A stretch of DNA of 64,000 bases from Shewanella sp. CG12_big_fil_rev_8_21_14_0_65_47_15 (GCF_002783505.1 NZ_PFGL01000048.1:32928-96927), one strand, 5' to 3'. Counted from the first letter of the stretch, positions 17,568-27,398 are shown. The notes: generated from the letters alone by a model not told the origin. Numbers and translations: made by a program.

Positions 17568-19655
17568 CTAGAGTTTGTAACTCATACTGAGCATGATCAT
17601 CTGCGCCGTGTAGTCATGGTTATTGCTGCCAAAACCTACGACGTTCCAGATCCCATCAACGGCGATATCATTGGCGGCGTCATTGTCCTTATAGTTCTCA
17701 ACTTTGTAATCCAAGCGCAGCGCCATTTTGTCGGTGGCTTGATATTGAGCGTATAAGTTAATGTTATGTACTTTGGCAAAATAATCGCCATAGTCGCCTG
17801 TGATACCTTGTCTGACTTGGGTGTTACTGTCGGAGTCTGAATAGGTGTAATCCAGTCCTAGGCGTAACTTGTTCTCTAGCAGATTGTTGTAGCTGATACC
17901 TGCGCCAAGGACGTCCACTTTATCCTCAATGAAGCCAGTCCAAGTTGGGGTGCTGTAACTGCTGCTTCCCGCCTGTTCAGATTCAATGGTTTGGTGGTTG
18001 TAGAAGGCCGTTGCCAGTAAGTCTGCGGTGATCATATAACTGATATTGGCATCATAACTGGTGTCTTTTGACTCAGTTAAACCAATCACAGTGTCGGTAT
18101 AATCATCGAAGGCATAACGGGCACCGAAGTCGAGGGTCAGGCTGTCAATCGGCGTATGAGTGACGCGGGCTTCTACTTGGGTTCTGTCACGATCCGCTAG
18201 GTTGTACTTACGTAACAAACTGTTGGTTTCAGACGATGTCCACTCAGAGGCTTGATATTGCGAGCCATCACGTTTGCCGTAGCTGCCCTTAACCCACATG
18301 TCCCACATGTCGAAGCTGTTGACTCTAAATCGTGCCCAAACAGTGTTCTCATCCGTGGTTTCACGGTCCTGATAGTCACGTTCGTCACGTTTGAAATCAT
18401 AACCGCCGTCTAGCTTCATGCCTTGGGTAATACGGTAATCTGCGGCCACTTTGAAGCGTTGACTGCGATTATCGTAAGGGGTGTTATAGGCCACCTTACC
18501 GTTGACATTATTGATACTGATCTGGGTCCATTCTTCGATCTGGGTGTTGTTATCGCGGTCGTGGTAGTCATAACTACCGGTTAAGCGCAGTGAGTTACTC
18601 ACTTTGCTGACGACTTTGAGGTTCATCCCGAGCAGATCCACTTTGGCATCCACGGCTTCTGTGGGCACTTGATAGCCATAGCCTGACGTGACTAAGGCCT
18701 GATCTTGACTCATTTGCCCTGCCAGTATGCGACCCGATAACACGTTAGTGCTGTCGTTATATTGACCCATTAATGTCACTGTGTGCGACTGGTTATCTGG
18801 GTCAAGGGCGATAGCACCGGAGGTTTGGGCACCAAAGGTTGGATTGAATGCACTATCAAAATTGAGCTGGTTGTATTCGTTTTTGAAAATAGAACCATTG
18901 TAGTTAAGTGCAGTGAACCAACGATCGCCTTTAAGCTTAACGCCAGCCTCTATGGTATCTGTGGTGTAATCCACAGGTTCGGCGAGCATCATCGACTGGT
19001 TGAAGAAACTACCTGAGGTTTGTTTTAAACCGGTTTTTTCTTCACGCATATAATTTACATAGGTGCTCCACAGGGATTCGCCTTGGTATTCAAAGCCTAA
19101 GCCAGTGCGTTCACGCTTGAGTGATAACTCCAGTGAGTTCAGGCTATCCATCAATAGTGGCATTTGGCCGCTCGAACCGGCGGTAATCCAGTTATCGGGC
19201 AGGGTCAAATGGTCGCTACCGACACCAGAGTAAGGCGTTAGCGCGCTGTTGCTGTCATAGGTGGCTATTTGGCGGTAGTTAACATTGATATTGTACTGGC
19301 CTTGTTTGCCCGCATTCACCTCTAAACGGCCGCCATCCATGCCCAGTTGATAGGCTTCAATGCTGGCACGGTAACCTTTTTCCCCTTTGAAGCTTAAATC
19401 GGCGTCGAGTTTACCCGCCACTTCATTGGAGGTACCAAAGGCATTGGCCGAGCGAATATCGTCTTCACTGTTATAACCCACACCCACACCGACGGTGCCG
19501 GATGTGCTGGTTTCAACGACGCAACCTTTACAGCTCCAGGCGGAGAGTTTGACTTTGTCGGTATTGGCATTACTGATGCCATAACCATCGGCGGCCACTG
19601 CAAAACCTGTGTTTGCCAATAACGCCAGAGTGATCAAATTGAGTTTAAATTTCAT
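17568..19655 (-). CDS. mtrB: MtrB, outer-membrane beta-barrel of the MtrCAB electron conduit
   Basis: 695 residues. A signal peptide (about 1-21) is followed by a segment with a CXXC pair (Cys42 and Cys45, WSCKGCV); Cys42 matters for MtrB function in S. oneidensis by published work. The rest alternates in the way of a large transmembrane beta-barrel (26-28 strands in the family). MtrB sheathes the periplasmic decaheme MtrA and docks the surface decaheme MtrC, giving an electron wire through the outer membrane to Fe(III)/Mn(IV) oxides and electrodes. Starts 12 bases after mtrA with GGAGACGAGAA before the ATG. Last gene of mtrCAB; close paralogue of MtrE in this window. Confidence 0.97.
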   Translation of the reverse strand: MKFKLNLITLALLANTGFAVAADGYGISNANTDKVKLSAWSCKGCVVETSTSGTVGVGVGYNSEDDIRSANAFGTSNEVAGKLDADLSFKGEKGYRASIEAYQLGMDGGRLEVNAGKQGQYNINVNYRQIATYDSNSALTPYSGVGSDHLTLPDNWITAGSSGQMPLLMDSLNSLELSLKRERTGLGFEYQGESLWSTYVNYMREEKTGLKQTSGSFFNQSMMLAEPVDYTTDTIEAGVKLKGDRWFTALNYNGSIFKNEYNQLNFDSAFNPTFGAQTSGAIALDPDNQSHTVTLMGQYNDSTNVLSGRILAGQMSQDQALVTSGYGYQVPTEAVDAKVDLLGMNLKVVSKVSNSLRLTGSYDYHDRDNNTQIEEWTQISINNVNGKVAYNTPYDNRSQRFKVAADYRITQGMKLDGGYDFKRDERDYQDRETTDENTVWARFRVNSFDMWDMWVKGSYGKRDGSQYQASEWTSSETNSLLRKYNLADRDRTQVEARVTHTPIDSLTLDFGARYAFDDYTDTVIGLTESKDTSYDANISYMITADLLATAFYNHQTIESEQAGSSSYSTPTWTGFIEDKVDVLGAGISYNNLLENKLRLGLDYTYSDSDSNTQVRQGITGDYGDYFAKVHNINLYAQYQATDKMALRLDYKVENYKDNDAANDIAVDGIWNVVGFGSNNHDYTAQMIMLSMSYKL

Positions 19656-19667
19656 TTTCTCGTCTCC

Positions 19668-20669
19668 TTAGCGCTGTAATAGCTTGCCAGATGGATGGTT
19701 AGAACCATGGACCTGACTGTGGCAATTTAAGCAGCTTCTTCCACCCGTAAAGGCATTGTCGCCGACGTTAGAACCTAAACCAGTGTTACCTAAGTAGGCA
19801 TTGCTGGCATGTCCATCACTGGCGTGACATTGCTGACACAGCTGCGGTGCGCGGGTTTTCAGCATGGCATCATTCACACTACCGTGAGGATTATGGCAGG
19901 TGACACAATTTTCAGTGACGGGTGCATGCTCCCACAATTTTGGGCCGCGTTTTTCGGCGTGGCAGGAGTAACAGGTTTCGTTGATGCTAGGTTTGTTAAG
20001 ATCGGAATCTGTCATGCTCCCATGGGGATTATGGCAATCGCTACAGGTCATTTGCGCCCATTTGAGTGGGTGACTTGAACGTTTGTTCATATCCGCTTTT
20101 TGCTTGGTATGGCAGCTGGTACAGACGTCCATCTCAGTGTTTTTAGATAACACTGGGTCTTTGGCGACGTGTACTTGGTGGCAAGAGGCACAAGCAACAT
20201 CGGCGTTGTCATGGTGACCGCCATTCCAAGACATACGTTTATCGTCTTGGTGACAGCTCATACACACGCTGTTTTGCTTGTCGGCACTTAAGGTCGATTG
20301 CTTACCGAAAGTGATCATGGGCTCGTTGCCGCCCTTGTTGTGCTGACCCATAGGGCCGTGGCAGGCCTCACATTGTAGGCCTGCCATTGGGCTCTTGGAG
20401 GAGTCAATGGCACCGTGGACACCTTTGAACAGGTCCATGACTTTTTCGGATTTTTTATGGCACATCAAGCAAGAATCGGCGCCTTTAGGTGAGTAGTTGC
20501 CTTCAGCAAACTTCTTATCTAGGGTCGCTTCCACTTGCTCTGGGGTCATTTTTTCATCCCACTTCGAGGCGTGAGCACTCGGTGCGATGCATAATGCCAT
20601 GACGGCAGACATTGCCATCGACATGACCAATGCCGGCAGTAGGTTTTTCATTTTGTGGCTGTTCTTCAT
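19668..20669 (-). CDS. mtrA: MtrA, periplasmic decaheme c-type cytochrome
   Basis: 333 residues. Signal peptide to about residue 34 (SAHA). Ten CXXCH heme motifs in order: CLMCH, CEACH, CMSCH, CASCH, CTSCH, CSDCH, CYSCH, CVTCH, CQQCH, CLNCH. MtrA sits inside the MtrB barrel and passes electrons from periplasmic carriers (CymA, Fcc3, CctA/STC) to MtrC. The frame is open to 20900, but the added 77 residues are the reverse of mtrC coding sequence; the conserved start is the ATG at 20667-20669, with a second Met six codons later. 68 bases after mtrC. It ends [13 protein letters not shown], exactly like its paralogue MtrD. Confidence 0.97.
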   Translation of the reverse strand: MKNSHKMKNLLPALVMSMAMSAVMALCIAPSAHASKWDEKMTPEQVEATLDKKFAEGNYSPKGADSCLMCHKKSEKVMDLFKGVHGAIDSSKSPMAGLQCEACHGPMGQHNKGGNEPMITFGKQSTLSADKQNSVCMSCHQDDKRMSWNGGHHDNADVACASCHQVHVAKDPVLSKNTEMDVCTSCHTKQKADMNKRSSHPLKWAQMTCSDCHNPHGSMTDSDLNKPSINETCYSCHAEKRGPKLWEHAPVTENCVTCHNPHGSVNDAMLKTRAPQLCQQCHASDGHASNAYLGNTGLGSNVGDNAFTGGRSCLNCHSQVHGSNHPSGKLLQR

Positions 20670-20737
20670 AATAGGCTTCCCAATTTGTCCCAACAAAATT
20701 CCAGAAAGGGGGAGCGAGCTCCCCCTGCTTGGGCAAA

Positions 20738-22690
20738 TTACATTTTCACTTGAGTGTGATCTGCAACTGTTGGGGTATGGCAGTAGAAACAGGTTTCTGA
20801 CTGTGCCGCTTGGTTGGCTTGAACATAGTCGCCATTCACTATCGCGCCCATGTTTTCTAAGCCGTGGCCAATCGATTCTGGCGCGTGGCATGAAGTACAA
20901 GTTGCCGTGATTGGGGTGGTGTATTTACCCGCCGATGTTGCCAGTGCACCTTTCACTTTGAATGCATCTAAGTTGAAGTCGTTATGGCACTGGGTACATT
21001 CTTTGATCACGCCTTGCTCACCGTGAACCACATGCAGTTTCATCTCGAAACCACCTTTGTTTGCACCGCTCGCATAGGTACCATCAGGGGTATGACAGGC
21101 CACACAAGCATCCACACCGACTATGGGGTTACCATTGGTATCTTTGGCATGTGATACTTGTTCTGTCATCACAAAGCCAGCATGGTGACCCTTGTGAAGC
21201 TCGAAGCTATCACTGTGACAACCTTGGCAAGTGCTGAAGTTAACCGAGTTTACATGGCGCATGCTAGGTGCATTACCGGATTTAGTACCAAACGCTAACT
21301 CGGCTTTCATGCTGGTCGTTGCGCTATCAGCGGTACATGCGCTTAGGCTTGTACCAGAGTTACACATCTCTAGACCGATAAAGGTAAAGGCGGTATCTGT
21401 ATCTCCCGCGCCAAAGGGCAGTGCAGGTGTGGTGAAGACGAACTTACCATCAACTAAGGTTACACCCTCTTGCAGTGCACCATCTTTGACTAAGTCTTTT
21501 GCGATTTTTGCCGCACCACTACCTGGGCTCTTGTTGTAACCCATGATTGGGAAGTTAGGGCCGACGTTGGTGATAGTTTCTAAGCGTTTAATCTTGTCTT
21601 GAACTGCTACGGCATCCATGACTTGACCGTTTTTATCAAGGATAGATACGGTTAATATTGCCGTGTCATCGGCTTGACCCGCCAGTGTGGCTGACATGCC
21701 TAACTGAGCGATAACTGCTTTTTTATCCGCGGTCTTGCTAGTGTGAAGTTCTGTAGTCCAATCGCTATTATGGCAGGCGATACAGTTGGAGTTATCCAGC
21801 TGTTGTGAATGGCCTTTACCTGCGGCGAAGTCCACTGTGCTATGACAGCTTCCACAGGTAGCGGCAGTTGGAATACGTGACCAATTACCCCAATCTGGCG
21901 CGGCATCGTTTGCAGCATGACAGCTTTGGCAGCTTTCCAATGAACCTAAGGTCAGGTCTTTGTGTTTAGCGTGAACGAGAACATTGAACTCTTTACCTAC
22001 ACCCACTTTGCCTGCGGTGTGGCAAGTCGCGCAGTAGTTTACATCTGAGTAAGCACCGCCATGCTTCACATTAGCTAAGTCCTGATGGCAAGTGTTACAG
22101 CTTTCAGTGGCGACAATTTTGCGGCTGTATGTGGGGGCGGCACCCGTATCGGCGGTGAAGTCGACAAAGGCATTACTGTTAGGGACTTGAGTACCATCGA
22201 GCAATGGAGTGTTATAGGCACGAATCAAGACGCGTTGGGCTAGTTGTGCATTGTAGGTGACCTTAGTGTTTGCGGTCAGGTTCATATTGAAGGTATAGCT
22301 GTAGTGACCGTTTTTCTGGTCAACAAAAGTGCCTGGGCAAGTGGTGGCAAGATCACAGGTTTCATCGCCAAAGTATTGCCACTGTGAGGCATTGCCCGCA
22401 CCCGTAGCACCTTGCGGGATCAGCTGTGCTGCGGCGAAGCGCATCTTTTGCAGACCCACCACAGGTAAGTCATCTTCGTTGGTGACGGTGAACTCAACAC
22501 TAGGCACACCGTTAGTCACAACTGATTTGTTAAAGGTAAAATTAAGGGTTTGAATCGCTGGAGCGGGTTCGCCACCAGGTTCACCGGGATTACCATCTTT
22601 ACCATCGCTGCCACCACAACCCGTTAAGGCCATAGTGACTGCACTTGCTGCCAGCAGCAGTGCGATTTTAGATTTTTGTGCGTTCATCAT
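20738..22690 (-). CDS. mtrC: MtrC (OmcB), surface decaheme c-type cytochrome lipoprotein
   Basis: 650 residues. Lipobox LTGC with Cys25 as the lipidated residue, then a Gly-X-Y-like stretch ([13 protein letters not shown]). Ten CXXCH motifs in two pentaheme groups: CNTCH, CATCH, CQSCH, CGSCH, CIACH; CQGCH, CVACH, CTQCH, CTSCH, CFYCH. Between them, the split beta-barrel has the CX8C disulfide ([10 protein letters not shown]) linked in the literature to flavin binding. MtrC is the terminal reductase for minerals, electrodes and flavins. About 20 residues shorter than S. oneidensis MtrC (671 from memory), and its N-terminal domain resembles MtrF of this window more than expected. First gene of mtrCAB. 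Confidence 0.96.
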   Translation of the reverse strand: MMNAQKSKIALLLAASAVTMALTGCGGSDGKDGNPGEPGGEPAPAIQTLNFTFNKSVVTNGVPSVEFTVTNEDDLPVVGLQKMRFAAAQLIPQGATGAGNASQWQYFGDETCDLATTCPGTFVDQKNGHYSYTFNMNLTANTKVTYNAQLAQRVLIRAYNTPLLDGTQVPNSNAFVDFTADTGAAPTYSRKIVATESCNTCHQDLANVKHGGAYSDVNYCATCHTAGKVGVGKEFNVLVHAKHKDLTLGSLESCQSCHAANDAAPDWGNWSRIPTAATCGSCHSTVDFAAGKGHSQQLDNSNCIACHNSDWTTELHTSKTADKKAVIAQLGMSATLAGQADDTAILTVSILDKNGQVMDAVAVQDKIKRLETITNVGPNFPIMGYNKSPGSGAAKIAKDLVKDGALQEGVTLVDGKFVFTTPALPFGAGDTDTAFTFIGLEMCNSGTSLSACTADSATTSMKAELAFGTKSGNAPSMRHVNSVNFSTCQGCHSDSFELHKGHHAGFVMTEQVSHAKDTNGNPIVGVDACVACHTPDGTYASGANKGGFEMKLHVVHGEQGVIKECTQCHNDFNLDAFKVKGALATSAGKYTTPITATCTSCHAPESIGHGLENMGAIVNGDYVQANQAAQSETCFYCHTPTVADHTQVKM

Positions 22691-22815
22691 TTTTTTCCCT
22701 GCATAGGTTTGGCATTGCTTAAGTTTTTATGTTCTAGATCCGACAGATTCTATGTCTGTGTTTTTGGTCACTAGAGGCGACTTAAGTTGATGCTGGAAAT
22801 AGAATTCCCCAAGGA

Positions 22816-22828
22816 AAGGCTAACCTAA
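22816..22828 (-). promoter_or_regulatory. Conserved box B upstream of mtrC
   Basis: On the minus strand TTAGGTTAGCCTT, about 126 bases before mtrC. The same element, TTAGTTAGCCTT, lies about 102 bases before omcA. The distance to the CRP-like box A differs by only one base (34 versus 35) between the two promoters. Confidence 0.55.
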
Positions 22829-22862
22829 CATGCACTTAAAATCTTCAAGGCCTTTGCTAATG

Positions 22863-22896
22863 TGTGACTTGGATCTTTCTATTTCTAAAGAGGTAG
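22863..22896 (-). promoter_or_regulatory. Conserved box A with CRP-like half-site upstream of mtrC
   Basis: A 34-base block that aligns without gaps to 25344-25377 upstream of omcA. On the minus strand both contain CTACC-CT--AGAAATAG, then AGATC, then AGTCACA; TCACA is a perfect CRP half-site with the left half degenerate. CRP is known to be required for mtr gene expression in S. oneidensis. Confidence 0.6.
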
Positions 22897-22963
22897 TTAA
22901 ACCAAGTGGGAAAAATGATTTTAGATCAAAAAAACAGCGGTTTTTGGCGTTGCAATAACAAAA

Positions 22964-22987
22964 AGAGAGAGGTGTTAACCTCTCTCT
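22964..22987 (-). terminator. Terminator of omcA
   Basis: AGAGAGAGGT/ACCTCTCTCT stem with a 4-base loop, followed on the minus strand by five T's. Lies 34 bases past the omcA stop and separates omcA from mtrCAB. Confidence 0.9.
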
Positions 22988-23020
22988 AAAATGGTCACTT
23001 TACTTTATTAAGTGTTATGA

Positions 23021-25195
23021 CTAATTACCGTGAACTTCACGTAATTGAGTTGGTGTATGGCAAACGGCACAGCTTTCCGATGCACGAGTTTGAACATCGG
23101 CTGCACTGGTACCATTTAGGATACCACCGTTAGTCTCAATGTGAGATTTAGTAGAATCAGACAGATATTTCTGGTGACAACTTAAACAAGCGCCAGCATC
23201 AGAGGATACCCATATATCAGCGCCATTGTTATTGATATCACCGTAGCGCCATGCACGTTCTGGAGCACGTCCTAAGGTAATACCTTTATCTGTGTGACAG
23301 GTTGAACAATCAGTTTTTAGTACAGTACCTGATTGAACGCCACCATACTTCAGATAATGGCCTTCACGCTCGTGGGCCTTCCAAGCAAAGCTAGTTGGAA
23401 TTTTGCCACCTGGATAGTTTGAATCTGTCTTCAAGGTCTTATCCGAAGTATGGCAAGTCTGACAGTTTACACCATTGTCATAATGGTGGATTTCTTGATT
23501 GTGACAACCTTGACACTTAGTTGGGTCAATGATTTCACGGCGGGTTTTGGCTGTTGCAGAGCTATCAACACCAGTATCTTTCCAGACAAAGTGATATGGT
23601 GCTTCTTTGACAGGAACCTTACGTACATCAGCTGTAGCACAATCAGTCATAACCACATCTGCAACACCGTAGCCACCATTGTTGAAACATACTTCTAATG
23701 CTGACCAGAGTTCGAATGTTTTACCGTTTGCATCGGCAGGTAAATTAAAACTGCTTCCTACTATAGAGTAAACTTTCGTTGCCTCATTGTAGACGCCCGT
23801 TTTCAACTGAATACGGCGAGCACTGTAAGATGCATCAGCATAGCTTGGGTAATCTTTATCAGAATCCCATGCAACTACGACACGTGAATCTTGGTTTACA
23901 AAGGCTTTATCGATAGCATTACCATCTTTATCAACAACTTGTACATCAAAGGTGATCTTACCAGTGTCATTTACGCCAACATTACTGAATTTGATGCCCA
24001 TGGCTTTAGTTTCAGAATAGGCTTTCAGTACATCACCATGACGCTTAACCGCACTACCAGTACCGCCGTAAGGCTCGGTAGCATTGTGGCAAGACGTACA
24101 ATCTGTGCTGCTGTGGTGTGAAGATGGTTTTTCAGTATGGCAACCAATACAGGCTTGATTGCTTAAATCGGTTTTAAATAGATCAGCATTGGCTGGCGCA
24201 CCAGTTCCTTCAACGTGACAAGCTGAGCACTCAACCGCAGGTTTTAATGGGAAACCGACATTGCCGTAGTCAATGACTTTACCACCATAACCTACAATTT
24301 TATAAGGAGCTGGTACTTCTGCACCTGTTGCATCGAAGGTATGACGTTCGCCACCTTTGTGGATAGCATGGATCATGTAAGTGAATTCAATGCTATTACC
24401 TGACTCTGGATCGCCTGAGGTCGCAGTATGGCAAGATGCACAGTTCTCAATATCAACTCTACGGCCACCGTGTAATTCTAGACTTTCAGGTTGGTGACAG
24501 GTGTAACAAGCTTGGATTGAAACGACATTGCGAGTTTGAATGCCTTCTGTTTTACCTGTTGATGGTTGCCAATCTAAGTGAGCATTTGCCGCTAATTGCG
24601 GTAATTCAAGTTCTAACGTAGCTCTTTGAGTCGCGTCTGCATTATAAGTGACGGTTAAAGGCTCTGTTATATTCGCAATATTAGTCTGATAGGTGTAGCT
24701 ATAACTACCATCGCCATTGTCTACTAAACATGTATCACACTTACTGGCAGCTTCGACGTTAGCTTGATATTGTGCCGAAGGGTTTAAATTATCGACGCCA
24801 GTTGGCGCAGTGCCTGGCTCTTTCTTGGCATTGATATAGGCTTGCCATTGGAAGCCACGATCAGCAGGTTTCGCTGGGTCGGCTGTTGCTTCAGTAACGT
24901 GAGTCAGCTGTGCGATACCAAAACGTATGTCGTGATCTTTCGTTAAACCAAGAACGGCAACACCGTTAGCATTTTCCAATGTAAAGTTAACAGTCACTTT
25001 ACCCGCATCGACCGTAGCATTGGTAAAACTTGCTTTAAGTGTCGAAGTAGAGTCGATATTTACACCGACAACTCCTGGTTGACCGTCTTCACCATCTTTA
25101 CCATCATCGCCACCGCAACCGACGAGTAGTAGAGAGAGTAAACCGGCACCCAACATCGCTTTTGTTGCGGTATTGAAATTGAACCGTTTCATCAT
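23021..25195 (-). CDS. omcA: OmcA, surface decaheme c-type cytochrome lipoprotein
   Basis: 724 residues starting MMKRFNFNTATKAMLGAG. Lipobox LVGC with Cys27, then GGDDGKDGEDGQPG. Ten CXXCH motifs: CYTCH, CASCH, CSACH, CIGCH, CTSCH; CQGCH, CQTCH, CSTCH, CLSCH, CAVCH. An N-terminal-domain Cys pair (CDTC, not followed by His) and the CX15C pair (CFNN...MTDC) are the disulfides expected for OmcA. It works with MtrC on the cell surface in reduction of metal oxides and flavins. The frame extends to 25210, but AGGGA precedes the double ATG at 25190-25195. It has its own promoter region and terminator, so it is a separate transcription unit. Confidence 0.96.
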   Translation of the reverse strand: MMKRFNFNTATKAMLGAGLLSLLLVGCGGDDGKDGEDGQPGVVGVNIDSTSTLKASFTNATVDAGKVTVNFTLENANGVAVLGLTKDHDIRFGIAQLTHVTEATADPAKPADRGFQWQAYINAKKEPGTAPTGVDNLNPSAQYQANVEAASKCDTCLVDNGDGSYSYTYQTNIANITEPLTVTYNADATQRATLELELPQLAANAHLDWQPSTGKTEGIQTRNVVSIQACYTCHQPESLELHGGRRVDIENCASCHTATSGDPESGNSIEFTYMIHAIHKGGERHTFDATGAEVPAPYKIVGYGGKVIDYGNVGFPLKPAVECSACHVEGTGAPANADLFKTDLSNQACIGCHTEKPSSHHSSTDCTSCHNATEPYGGTGSAVKRHGDVLKAYSETKAMGIKFSNVGVNDTGKITFDVQVVDKDGNAIDKAFVNQDSRVVVAWDSDKDYPSYADASYSARRIQLKTGVYNEATKVYSIVGSSFNLPADANGKTFELWSALEVCFNNGGYGVADVVMTDCATADVRKVPVKEAPYHFVWKDTGVDSSATAKTRREIIDPTKCQGCHNQEIHHYDNGVNCQTCHTSDKTLKTDSNYPGGKIPTSFAWKAHEREGHYLKYGGVQSGTVLKTDCSTCHTDKGITLGRAPERAWRYGDINNNGADIWVSSDAGACLSCHQKYLSDSTKSHIETNGGILNGTSAADVQTRASESCAVCHTPTQLREVHGN

Positions 25196-25296
25196 GATAT
25201 TTCCCTGCAATAGTTGTAATCATCATCAAACACTTTGGTAGATAAGAATAAATCTCATTACCCGTATAAGATGTGTGGAATTAGTTTTCCATCTGT

Positions 25297-25308
25297 AAGG
25301 CTAACTAA
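25297..25308 (-). promoter_or_regulatory. Conserved box B upstream of omcA
   Basis: TTAGTTAGCCTT on the minus strand, the partner of 22816-22828 upstream of mtrC at nearly the same spacing from box A. Confidence 0.55.
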
Positions 25309-25343
25309 GTCACTGGTATTTATCAGTCATTTTAAGTGGGTAA

Positions 25344-25377
25344 TGTGACTGAGATCTGACTATTTCTTTAGGGGTAG
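25344..25377 (-). promoter_or_regulatory. Conserved box A with CRP-like site upstream of omcA
   Basis: 34-base block aligned without gaps to 22863-22896. Its CRP-like core reads, on the plus strand, TGTGACTGAGATCTGA: a perfect TGTGA half, six-base spacer, then TCTGA for TCACA (3 of 5). Confidence 0.6.
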
Positions 25378-25414
25378 ATGACTGCATAGTATGAGTTCCT
25401 TTTATATCTGCAGT

Positions 25415-25435
25415 TGCTGGTCTTTTGGACCAGCA
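25415..25435 (-). terminator. Hairpin after mtrF
   Basis: TGCTGGTC/GACCAGCA stem with a 5-base loop, 9 bases past the mtrF stop. No T-run follows on the minus strand, so termination may be partial and some read-through into omcA is possible. Confidence 0.5.
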
Positions 25436-25443
25436 TCAGAGGG

Positions 25444-27363
25444 TTAGTTTATTGGGTGCATTTTTAGTACGTCGGCCACAGCACCTTGTCCATGACAGAA
25501 AGTGCAAGTTTCGGTGCCTGCGGTTGCATCGGCTTTGGTTCCCGCAAACATTGCACCTTGCTGCATCATGTGGCTATGGGTTGCATCGCTGGTGTGACAG
25601 TTACTGCACACCGCAGCAATAGGGCTGGTAAATGTACCGTTATTGAGGGCTAGGGGTTGTACAGCCTCATTTAGCGGCAAGGCAACCGTAGAGATACCCG
25701 CGGCATCTTTGACATGGCACTGGGCACAGTTACCTATTTTTCCTGGGTAGTTTAGACTTTCAAAGCCAGCAAACTGACTGGTGTGAATACCGTGGATCAA
25801 CTGCTTAAAGTCAAATGACGTGGTGGAAGGGTTTGCCGCCGTGGCATCGGCCAGCATATTGGCATTATGGCATAGCTGACATTGACCACCGAGATCGTTG
25901 CGTGAGCCGTGAATATTAAGCTTTTGATCGCCATGGCAATTGCCGCAGGTTGCATTACTAACGACGGTACGGCGTCCTTCGGTGCTTAATGCTGCCATAT
26001 CAAAATAGCTGTGGCTGGCTTTAATCACTAGTACTTCTGCTAGTTCAGTACTGCAGTCCACCAGAACCCTGTCTTTAGCGCAGACTCGGCCTTGAATTGC
26101 GAGTCCGCCGTGATCCGCTTCAGTTCCCGTAGGCACAGTAAGACCCGAAATCGTATAGGTATAAATGCCATTCGAGCCTGACACTGGGGCGGATTCCGGC
26201 AGTTTAATCGAGCGGGCAGAGCGAGTGGTATAATCAAAACTGGTTCCCCAGTTGGCATAAACCCTTAAGTCACTGATAAATTTTAGCTTATCTGCACTAT
26301 CGCTGTAGACGGTGCCTGTGGTTGGGTTTATCAGTTTAACGGTGACTGTGACAGTTCCACTGGCATCCATACTGGCACTGGTGATGCTAGGGTTAAACTG
26401 CATGAGTGCAGCGGTTTGATCTTCATCACTGTGTACATTTGCAGTCCACTCTGCGTTATGGCAAGCCACGCAATTGCTGTTATCCATTTGTACTGGATGA
26501 CCTTCTCCTGCAGGGAAATTAATTTGTGTGTGGCAGGCGCCGCAAGCTTGCATTGTGGGGACTCTATGCCAGTTTTGCTGTTCGGCTAACGCTGGATTAT
26601 CGGCATGACAGGTTTGGCAATCACTGATGGGTTGCGGGAAACCGGTTAAATGCTTGCTGTGGATCATTTGTGGGAAAATATCCGCTGGGTTACTGACTTT
26701 TTTGCTGTTATGACAGGTGACGCAGGTTTCGATTTGATTATATTTACTGCCATGGAAAGCAAGATTGCTGTGGCAACTATTACAGGTTTCTATGGTGACT
26801 AAGTTGCGGGTGTAGGCGACAGTCTGTCCGGATGATTGCCAGTCATAGTGTTGATTGGTAATGGGTAAGGGCGTGTTATCGGCAAGTTTATCGCCGCCGA
26901 TTTTGACCACCATTCTTTGGGTCGCTTCGGGCATAAACGTCACCCCATTCATGCCATTAAACGGTGCACTGAAGGTGTAACTGTAGTGACCGTTTTTATG
27001 ATCTGTGAAGGTACCTGGGCAACTTGTCGCACAGGTTTCGGCGGTAAAGTGTTGCCATTCGCTGCTATTCCCGGCCCCCGTAAAACCTTGTGGAAGCAAT
27101 TGCGCAGCGATAAAGGTGGCCGATGGAATACCAATAATGGCCTCGTCATCTTGGTTACTCACTTGAAAGTCAACTTGAGCAATGCCTTCCAGCAGGGTGA
27201 CTTTGTCCACTATCAGGTTTAGATCGGTAATAGTAAGCGCTGGGGGCTTTCCTGGCTCACCTGAGTTTCCATCTTTTCCATCATCACCGCCGCAGGCGGT
27301 AAATAGGGTGACAAAGGCCAGCATCAGACTGAATTGAGTGCTAAATCTTGCAAACTTGTTCAT
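25444..27363 (-). CDS. mtrF: MtrF, surface decaheme c-type cytochrome lipoprotein
   Basis: 639 residues, the same length as S. oneidensis MtrF. Lipobox FTAC with Cys24, then GGDDGKDGNSGEPGKP. Ten CXXCH motifs: CNSCH, CVTCH, CQTCH, CGACH, CVACH; CGNCH, CQLCH, CAQCH, CSNCH, CTFCH. The domain III disulfide is CX8C (CAKDRVLVDC). MtrF is the paralogue of MtrC; its structure has crossed heme chains and split barrels, and it can replace MtrC in reductase activity. It is the last gene of mtrDEF and starts 35 bases after mtrE. Confidence 0.96.
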   Translation of the reverse strand: MNKFARFSTQFSLMLAFVTLFTACGGDDGKDGNSGEPGKPPALTITDLNLIVDKVTLLEGIAQVDFQVSNQDDEAIIGIPSATFIAAQLLPQGFTGAGNSSEWQHFTAETCATSCPGTFTDHKNGHYSYTFSAPFNGMNGVTFMPEATQRMVVKIGGDKLADNTPLPITNQHYDWQSSGQTVAYTRNLVTIETCNSCHSNLAFHGSKYNQIETCVTCHNSKKVSNPADIFPQMIHSKHLTGFPQPISDCQTCHADNPALAEQQNWHRVPTMQACGACHTQINFPAGEGHPVQMDNSNCVACHNAEWTANVHSDEDQTAALMQFNPSITSASMDASGTVTVTVKLINPTTGTVYSDSADKLKFISDLRVYANWGTSFDYTTRSARSIKLPESAPVSGSNGIYTYTISGLTVPTGTEADHGGLAIQGRVCAKDRVLVDCSTELAEVLVIKASHSYFDMAALSTEGRRTVVSNATCGNCHGDQKLNIHGSRNDLGGQCQLCHNANMLADATAANPSTTSFDFKQLIHGIHTSQFAGFESLNYPGKIGNCAQCHVKDAAGISTVALPLNEAVQPLALNNGTFTSPIAAVCSNCHTSDATHSHMMQQGAMFAGTKADATAGTETCTFCHGQGAVADVLKMHPIN

Positions 27364-27398
27364 ATTTCTATCCTTGGAATACGCTGTAAATACCTAAG

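Larger units (their letters stand above)
22691..23020. other. omcA-mtrC intergenic regulatory region
   Basis: 330 bases holding the omcA terminator and the mtrC promoter region with boxes A and B. A short palindrome near 22750-22765 (ACAGATTCTATGTCTGT) lies nearer mtrC. No gene. Confidence 0.7.
25196..25443. other. mtrF-omcA intergenic regulatory region
   Basis: 248 bases with the omcA promoter elements (boxes A and B) and a hairpin after mtrF. No gene. Confidence 0.7.

Noticed and set aside
20670..20900. N-terminal extension of the mtrA frame by 77 codons
   Set aside because: It overlaps the end of mtrC in another frame and does not resemble a cytochrome; the family start with signal peptide is at 20669.
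24730..24760. Eleventh heme site in OmcA (CDTC)
   Set aside because: The CXXC is not followed by His; it fits the known structural disulfide of the N-terminal domain.
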